Shown in pieces: positions 57,280 through 64,000 of a stretch of DNA of 64,000 bases (the stretch's first letter is position 1; the number at the start of each line of letters is the position of its first letter). Position numbers and translations under genes: made by a program. This DNA is from Marasmius tenuissimus. Lineage: Eukaryota > Basidiomycota > Agaricomycetes > Agaricales > Marasmiaceae. Below the pieces are notes generated by a model. That model saw only the letters and a program-made list of their open reading frames with translations, ran no database searches and was not told the DNA's origin. The DNA is taken from positions 248,001 to 312,000 of the forward strand of contig JAQOTA010000034.1 of the NCBI GenBank assembly GCA_029532415.1, in the 5' to 3' direction.

Positions 57280-59763
57280 GCGTCAAAAGCGATAAATTAT
57301 GCAAAATAAAAAGCAGCGAGAGACAGAAGTTGGATGGAGCAAAGACTGAAAAATGAAAGCACCGGCCAGAGGCGCAGTGCTTTCGTTTTCCCTATAAGTT
57401 ATGTCTAAGTTTTCGAGGTCGACGGCGCATGCTTCGGAGCGCGTCAATAAACAGAAATGAGAATCGCGAGTACTCAAACGCGCGAGACTCCTGTCTCTTG
57501 ATGAGCAGCCGTAGATGCGCAAGGTAAAGGTTCGAGTGCAAAATCCGCAAAGGGTCGCTTTCTGAGGCGCAGCGCCGACGTCAAAAATTAAGCGAGCGTA
57601 CCTATCCCGAAACCCTAACCCCAGCGTTATCTTATTCCAACCCTTGCTCGATTGCCGAACCTTGGAAACCCGAACACGACTTAAACCCAATGTGAAGACC
57701 ACCAGCCAGTGAGGGCCTTGGAACGAAGGAGTGGCCAGCAGAAAGAAAAAGGGGAGAGAGCACGAAAGCTCTAGTAATTGTAGATGGTGGTCTGGATTCA
57801 AGGTGAGTAAATTTGTCTATTCCATCAGCATTTACTAACTGCATGCGCAGGGTAGGGTGTTGCCATGGTCGCACCGCTTGTCGCCTGCATAAACATTACC
57901 ATAGACAATTGAGCCCAGGTTGAGCCTCCCTCTGCCTTCCTGTACCTCCATACAGCGCTCATAGGCATCAGGAAATATCCTTAGTAGTGAACCTTGTTGT
58001 GCATTGCCAAGTCTCCGAACTTGCCACTTGATGAGCCACCTTTGATCAGGACTCAGTGGCTCTTTTCGGTTTTTCCATGTTCTCCATTACAGACTGTACG
58101 GCTTGTTACTGGCATGGACTCCGGGCTGAGGTGCGTGAATGCCGTCCTGTAGGCACGGCACTGCTCTGATAAAGTTCTTTAGAATCTCAGTGCGTTAATA
58201 ATCCAGGCTGTGTATATGCTTGAGCCCCGAATTACAAACTCACCTCAAAGCACCCGCATTTGACCAAGTATGTGTAGCAGCGCACAATGTCAACTCTAGT
58301 ACCCGGAGCTTCGCTATGGACACATCCCAGTGACCAGTCTGGCGTTTCGGCGTCATTTTGGGGAATCCGGTCTGGAACTGGAGGGTCAGCTCAGTACTTG
58401 TCCGGCCGATCGTCTGTGGTACTCCTCCCTATCTCTCCAACTCATGCTCCGTGGTTTCTTCCTTCGCATTTCGGCGAATGGAATATCCCATCTGCTTGTA
58501 CTTTCGTGCGTTTCTTTTATCAACATTGGCAACCGGCTGTACCGGAAACTAGCCTGGCGCTGGGGGTTTGTGAACGGAGACGAGTGCCTTGCCCTCTACA
58601 GCCCAGTGACGTTGTGCACCTGATACGCCATCGATGGCCTGGTCGAGTTCAAATTTGACCACCGCGTTATTGCCATCATGATCTTGACCGAAGAAACACT
58701 TCAATGCGAATAGCGAACCTTGGGGGGATGACGGTTGTATCGCGTAAAACAGCTTACAACCGATCTTGCATCGCCTCCCTCTGTCCCGAGGACTTGAGTC
58801 CTCATTTCGCGAACTGCGCGGTATGTTCTTGGCCACAACTCTATTTTGTTGTTTATCATTCCTGAATTGAGCACTTAGATATCAGGCACGGCATTCGCGG
58901 TAGTAAGTAATGGTAGAGCAGGGTTTCCCGGCCCCGTTACAACTAGCAAACCCTCCAAATACCCATTTTGATCTTAACGAGTACTTCATCCCGACACAGA
59001 AACTGGCTACGAGCCCTCTGAATCTTTCTGGCATGGATCTTGTCGTATCTACGAGGATCCAGCCTTTCAAGTCGACCCACTTTTCGGACCTAGTCGTGTT
59101 AGTCTGCTAAAGATCACTTCGTAGGTGCCGGTATACAGATCTGCATCGACGCGTTCGCTGCTTAACTCCGGCCGTATTCACCGAAATTCACGGCCGCTGA
59201 TCCCGACTCGAGTCTGCCATCCCCTTTTACATTGGTGCGCCTCACCCACAAGGGTTGTCCTCTGTTCTCCTTTTAACCTTTGTAAATGCATCAATTGTCA
59301 CTGTCTCGCGGCAAGCTATCGGGTGGGGTACCTTCTCCAGAGTCCAGATGTTGCTTCGCCAATTCGGCCGTTCGCCGATCTCAAAGGTGCTGATCAGTTT
59401 CCCGGGACGATCTTGAATCTACCCACCCTCGAGAGGTTTTCTGTCGGACATGGAAGAACGAAGGGCCTTCGGCATTTGCGCACTCTACAAACAGGCAGAT
59501 GACGCGATTTCCGATTATCGCAATACTGTCTATCTCCTCCTACCTACAAAAGTCGAAGCTACTTGACGCCACCTCAGCTTGCCGCCTTCCCCCCACTCGG
59601 TGTATCGTACGAACCCCCCGTACAATATCAAGGTGAGTAAAGACCACGTCGATCATGATCTACGTCTCAGGTCTTAATGATATGACGCAGCTCGACGAAA
59701 TAAATTCCTTCCATAAACAATCTCTGACGAATGCGAACAACTTAAATCCCGACTACTTATTAT
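57280..59763. other. gene-poor stretch with uncalled open frames
   Basis: About 2.5 kb. Open frames of 60-172 codons occur on both strands (57283-57801 minus, 58287-58658 plus, 58549-58836 minus, 59125-59502 plus), none with a clear domain or consistent splicing. The 57800-58280 part is AT-neutral with no repeats. The last 250 bp probably form the 5' untranslated region or a further 5' exon of the zinc-finger gene: a GTGAGT donor follows at about 59633 and an acceptor-like site lies near 59690. Confidence 0.4.
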
Positions 59764-61102
59764 ATGTACCTGCCCGCCCCGTCTCGTTTGACACCCCCCA
59801 GATCTGAGAAGATGTCTTTCTCTCTACCCTTGCAGGCGTTATCCAACTTCCAACTTGTGATAACTGTCCCAGGGGAACGCACTCTCCCACCAACATTCGA
59901 GCTAAAACCATTACCACCACATCTTATACTGGGGGATGGCTCGCCCACGTTCCCTACATGCGTACAAGTTAGGGCAAGGGAGACAGGCCAAGGATTAACC
60001 TTTGAGCTGACGGGTGATAATACCCTGGTTGGGCAACCGTCCTCTCTACTACCCACACCTCTCCCTACACCTCCAGGTGAGTTGCATCGAGACTAACGTA
60101 GAAGATTTGCCTCTCATGCAACGTTGGCTTCAGATTCTCTTTTAGGCACTCCGTCGCAGGGTCTATTACCGACCGTTGGTCTAGAAACTGATTACTTTAC
60201 TACTGGTGAGTCCATTGACGCGTTTAACTCTTGAAAACTAGCGGCTGACCAATTGCTCGACTAGAAGACTTCACGCAACATCTCCCAACGTGGGCCCAAT
60301 TTGGCGACATATCGGACGATGCTCGTCAGTCGATCTCATGTCTTCATGAAGCGTTATCTAACGGCCAAGTTTAGATACTAGCGCCTTGCTCTCTTCCGCG
60401 CTCTCACACTCAGAGTCCATGGAATTCACACAACGAACTTTGCACCCCACCGACTTTAGTCTCGGCACATCTCTACCATTCGTGGATTCACCGTTTGGAA
60501 TTCAGTCCAGTAAACCATTCTTCTCGAGAGACCCTAGCCCCGAGGACTTCACGACCACCAACCCTACCTTCATACTCCCCGGGTACACATCCCAGGTAAT
60601 GACGCCATTCGAATCTGGAACAACCACAGCTTGCGACGAGATGATGACAGACAACCCCCTCCCTTCGCCCACATCGAGTACTTCCTCTCCCAAGTCCACT
60701 GCTCCTCGCAGTCGCAGTCGCAAGTCCTCAGACTCATCCGACACCGCGCCGGCCGAAAAGAAACCCGAAACCACACAATCCAGTCGTCCTCGCCCGTTCG
60801 CATGTAGATTCCCCGGCTGCGAACGAGTATTTACCAGCAACTATACCCGCGAAACCCACATGTTGACTCATCGGCCCAAACGGAAACAAACCTACCAATG
60901 CACAGTAGGCTGCAACGCTCTTTTCTCACGAAAACACGATAGGTGGCGACACGAAGTCTCTCAACACGGGAAGCCTAGTCAGTGGACTTGTTCACGGTGT
61001 TCACAATACTTCTCGTCCGAAAAGAGCCTTTCCGTCCATAACTGTGATCGACCAATGCGGTTGCAGTGGAAGAACCAGAACTCAAATAGCGCTGGTGGCT
61101 AG
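59764..61102 (+). CDS. C2H2 zinc-finger protein, probable transcription factor
   Basis: Exons 59764-60076, 60146-60205, 60265-60324 and 60375-61102 give 386 residues; using the earlier acceptor at 60133 adds four in-frame residues. The N-terminal 250 residues are Pro/Ser/Thr-rich with no domain, as in activation regions. Near residues 285-360 three fingers follow: FACRFPGC with HMLTH (C-x4-C-x12-H-x3-H), YQCTVGC with HEVSQH (C-x3-C-x12-H-x4-H), and WTCSRC with VHNC (C-x2-C-x12-H-x1-C, a CCHC variant). A basic stretch (HRPKRKQT) links the first two. It probably binds DNA in the nucleus; targets are unknown. Another in-frame ATG is at 59812, and a non-coding 5' exon upstream is possible. Gene expression roles cannot be judged from sequence. 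Confidence 0.87.
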
Positions 61103-61451
61103 ATTTGATGGAAGCTCCCCTTTACCCTCCCGAAGTCCCGACGAGTACGGAGAGGGAAAATGGATCGGTTTTGTTTATTCACGGGACAAGACAAACATCG
61201 CGGGTTTATACGAGGTCTTCCAGGTTGAAATCGGAATAGAAAAATTTCAACGCAGGGTGTCGGTCGATGATAACGATGGTGGATGGCGGTAGGCTTTTAG
61301 AGAACGCGCCTTGGACCACCCCATGATATTCAGAGTGGGCCCCCGAGTAGTGGATGTTGATCTGTAATCTGCGGAGAGCCCAGTGTGTGTATAGACGCCC
61401 TTCCATCTGTGTTGTAAACAATAGCGAATCCTAAGTAATTTTTTATGTATT
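61103..61451. other. short spacer between convergent genes
   Basis: About 350 bp holding the 3' ends of the zinc-finger gene (plus) and the F-box gene (minus). Small open frames on the minus strand have no motif. Confidence 0.4.
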
Positions 61452-62940
61452 TCAACCTCCATTAATCGGAATATTATGATTCATGAATACAGGACTTACG
61501 GTTGCAGAGTGGAATACCTCCAAATGCTTTACTCCTGCACCGTCAGGAGCCTGGATTGCCAGGGAATCAGGTTGGATATCCAGGTACTTCAGTCGTGGGA
61601 GATCCCTCGCCAGTAGATCCAAACACTCTGGAGTCAAATCTTCCATGCCGAAGTTTAGATACTGCAGTGAACCATGGTCTGGGGCGAATGCCGTTGCCAC
61701 CATTGCGAGTTGCCTAAGGTCGAGGGGCTGTGCGAGGATGAACAATGAAGCAAGGTTATGCGAGTGTTTCGACAAAAAGAACTCTCCAATCCTCGGGAAT
61801 AAGGTCTCTTGGGAGTGCTCTGGCCACCCTGGAACACCGAGCTGCAGTGTTCGTAAGCCAGGTAACTCCAGATCACTGAACTCGTTCGTCAACCAATTGA
61901 TATAGGACTCGAGTTGTTTGATAGGATTGGAACCACGGTGGGAACAGAACATGTATGGTTCAATGACCAGATGGCCAAGGAAATGATTGCAATGCGCGAT
62001 CAGGAAGTGAGAGAATGACTGTTCCGTGGGGAACGAGTTCGCCCCGCAGGCTTGACTGAATACCACTCGCTCTAATTGAGTCAAGGGGGCCTTAGCGAGT
62101 TCGGAAAAAAGATAAGTCGTGTCGACATTCGGCGAGAGGATGAGGTTGAGGTTCCGAAGAGACCCTCGGGCCGAGAGGATGAGGGAGGTAAGCCAACTGG
62201 TTACCTCGTCGATGCGATTACGCGAAAAACGAGCCAGACCTCTGTCCTTCCCGTCATGATTTTCCCAGAATGTGAACTCGGACAAGTTGCGAAGACTGAT
62301 GGGAGCTTCGAGGAGAGGCTGAAGTATAGCATGCAGGTCTTTCATCTCGAACTGCAGAGTGAGACACTGCAGATTCTGAGAGTTGGCATGCCAGAATGAG
62401 GTCACCAGAGGAACAAAAGGGTAAAAGAAAGCTGGGGAATCGATACAAAGGGCGAGGGTTGTCACTTGGGTGAATAGGCATCCGTCGATTCCTGATGGCG
62501 CCACATTGACGATATCGCGTACGTGTTTCATTTGGGCTAGCTTTCTGAGTACACGCTCCTTCAGAAGTCCTTCATACGAAGCATATGGGCCGTAGCGATG
62601 ACCAAACGAGATCCTGAGGAACTTGACACGGGAAACGATGGAGGAGTACCTGAAAGACGGTATCAGTGAAACTTGATCCACATGCAGCATCTAGAACTCG
62701 CCGTAATTGCTCGACATTTGGCTTTTGAATAATCCCTGTGATTCTATTAAGATCGAACTCGACTTTATCATACAGTCGGTCCATAATCCAATCGAAGAGC
62801 TGGCGATTGATTCCTAAAAGTTTGAACAAGGCCTCGCCAGGGACATACGACGCGATAACGATCCATAACTCCAAGGGTAGATGTATCTGGATTGGAGTTA
62901 TTCTGGTCAGTCTCTTCCGTCGAGATTTGCCCAGTATCAT
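61452..62940 (-). CDS. F-box protein with leucine-rich region
   Basis: The start at 62940 opens MILGKSRRKRLTRITPIQ; an upstream in-frame ATG is at 63024. The F-box follows at once: IHLPLELWIVIASYVPGEA, then LFKLLGINRQLF and DRLYDKVEF, the pattern that binds Skp1 in SCF ubiquitin ligases. The rest, from about 62680 down, is a leucine-rich region with repeated segments such as KFLRISF, LRNLNLIL, LPGLRTLQLGVPG, LQYLNFGMEDL and LPRLKYLDIQ, which should bind a target. The two open frames overlap by about 120 bp and must be joined by an intron near 62610-62700, but no donor/acceptor pair with consensus spacing fits cleanly. The best I find is donor ~62697 to acceptor ~62625 (about 73 bp). A frameshift cannot be excluded. 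Agaricomycetes have hundreds of such genes. Confidence 0.8.
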
Positions 62941-63069
62941 TGTGGTTGACTCTGTATTGGCTTCAAAACAAAAAAGCAAGTCAAACGTTGCACCCACGTT
63001 GCACCCACTGTGGCCCTGCCACAATGATGAGCGCTGTGGAATGACTCATCCTGACGCTTGTGTTCATTT

Positions 63070-63454
63070 CACTGCTGGCCAACCAGGTTTTTACACCCGC
63101 AATTAATGGGGCAAAAGGCTTCGTAAAAGATATGAATTTGCGGCCAAATTCACGGGCGTCAAAACCAATTTTTTTAGCACGCAAAACAGCCAAGAAAAAG
63201 GTTGTTTTTTTCGAGCGAAAAACGTGACAATTTTCTTTGATTTTTGCCTTTTTACGCCCGTAAAACGCTTCCGAGATTTATCCGGGACAGTTTTGCGCTC
63301 GTAAAAATCTTCTTTTTGCCTCGTGTATTTCGTGTGTTTTTACGCGCTCAAAAATATCTTGTTGACGCCGGTGAATGTGGCCGCAAAACCAAGTGCTTTA
63401 CGAAGCATTTTACCTTGCTAATTACGGTCGTAAAATTACGGTTGGCCAGCAGTG
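63070..63454. mobile_element. foldback MITE with CACTG ends (CACTA-like by ends)
   Basis: The first 15 bases, cactgctggccaacc, are repeated perfectly in inverse orientation at the right end (63440-63454). The two arms stay alignable far into the element: tgcttcgtaaa, tttgcggcca and the gcgtcaa block appear in both. So most of the 385 bp is one imperfect palindrome. It is flanked by TTT on both sides (63067-63069, 63455-63457), compatible with a 3-bp duplication. CACTG-type ends with a 2-4 bp duplication suggest the CACTA class, but assignment is tentative. No coding capacity. It lies 46 bp upstream of the earlier possible start of the F-box gene and could affect its promoter. Confidence 0.78.
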
Positions 63455-64000
63455 TTTGGAGTTGGAGGGCGCACGATGGGTGTTGCAGCCGGTCGGGCAG
63501 CTTCAGAACTTTCAACAGTCTAGTTACCTGTTCCACGAAAAAGAATGAGGTGAGCAAGAGGCGAGGCCCTGCAGTCGGCAGTTGCCTCAGAGCAACAGAA
63601 ACGTGACCGTTGGTCAGGTGGCCCTTCGGACTCACGCTGGGCACCCACACGCACCCACAAGCCTCCTTGGACAACAAACGGGAAGAGGTGATAGCATTGG
63701 GGCTGTGACTGACGACTCCCTAAATCGACGCCTACTGTAGGAGACAAACTTCTGTAGGAAAACCATGTCGTCCACTTGGGTGGAACACTTCGGTCCGGAG
63801 GTAACCTGCCACCCGAAATCACTTGTCACTGTACCACCACCATCCCTCTACCACCATCATGGGCATGTCCCCAGAGTCCCGTTATGAACACAATCTCAAA
63901 GTCCTACGGCGACGAGATCCATCTATAACGTCAATATTTGACCAGTTCAGCCATGTCTGCGTCTACCATCATAACGGAGAAAAATGGGAAAAACATGGCT
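63455..64000. other. right-edge non-coding sequence
   Basis: About 545 bp to the window edge. Open frames up to about 110 codons on the minus strand overlap each other and lack motifs. A gene beginning further right cannot be judged. Confidence 0.35.

Noticed and set aside
58549..58836. Minus-strand frame with a C..G..L.A.C..-like pattern
   Set aside because: A faint resemblance to small sugar-binding (CVNH-type) domains was considered, but only one half is present and the neighbouring frames do not complete it.
63244..63606. 120-codon open frame at the right edge
   Set aside because: More than half lies inside the foldback element and arises from its palindromic sequence.
1..64000. tRNA, rRNA or CRISPR features
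   Set aside because: No cloverleaf with conserved A/B boxes, no rRNA-like sequence and no regularly spaced repeat array was recognised. CRISPR is not expected in a fungal nuclear genome.

Overview
The window looks like nuclear DNA of an agaricomycete (mushroom-forming basidiomycete). Genes are cut by many introns of about 50-60 bp, some exons are tiny, and several products belong to families typical of Agaricomycetes (a DUF6534-type membrane protein, a GMC oxidoreductase, a basidiomycete-type P450). I built exon models by hand from splice signals and reading frame. For most genes the summed exons come out exactly in frame. No rRNA, tRNA or CRISPR array was recognised.

The left half (1-31 kb) has the content of a specialised-metabolism locus. 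In order: the N-terminus of a DUF6534-type membrane protein (minus strand, cut by the window edge), a cytochrome P450, a small Zn2Cys6-type protein, a sugar-porter-family MFS transporter, a secreted glycerophosphodiester phosphodiesterase, a membrane-anchored alpha/beta hydrolase, a GMC flavoprotein oxidoreductase, a second DUF6534-type protein, a class I terpene cyclase and a very large iterative polyketide synthase. The synthase (21041-30965, minus) reads KS-AT-DH-CMeT-degenerate ER-KR-ACP-TE. The terpene cyclase and the synthase converge tail to tail, 187 bp apart. An unsaturated, C-methylated polyketide released by the thioesterase, and a terpene made beside it and oxidised by the P450 and GMC enzymes, is a reasonable hypothesis. 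Co-regulation is not shown by sequence.

A gene-poor stretch (31-34.3 kb) separates this from a right half of mostly cellular genes: a cyclin-like protein, a serine-rich conserved protein, an aldehyde dehydrogenase, the signal peptidase subunit SPC1, a KIN1/PAR-1 kinase with a KA1 tail, a hexose-type MFS transporter, a large membrane protein with a serine-rich tail, a C2H2 zinc-finger protein and an F-box protein.

Three non-autonomous DNA elements with terminal inverted repeats are visible. One, 1219 bp with a 9-bp target duplication (Mutator-like by structure), sits inside the 5' coding part of the cyclin-like gene; removing it with one duplication copy rejoins one open frame. One is 566 bp with a TA duplication and CAGT ends (Tc1/mariner-like). 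One is 385 bp, nearly palindromic, with CACTG ends. Splicing oddities include an inferred 2-nt exon in the GMC gene and a GC-AG intron in the second transporter.
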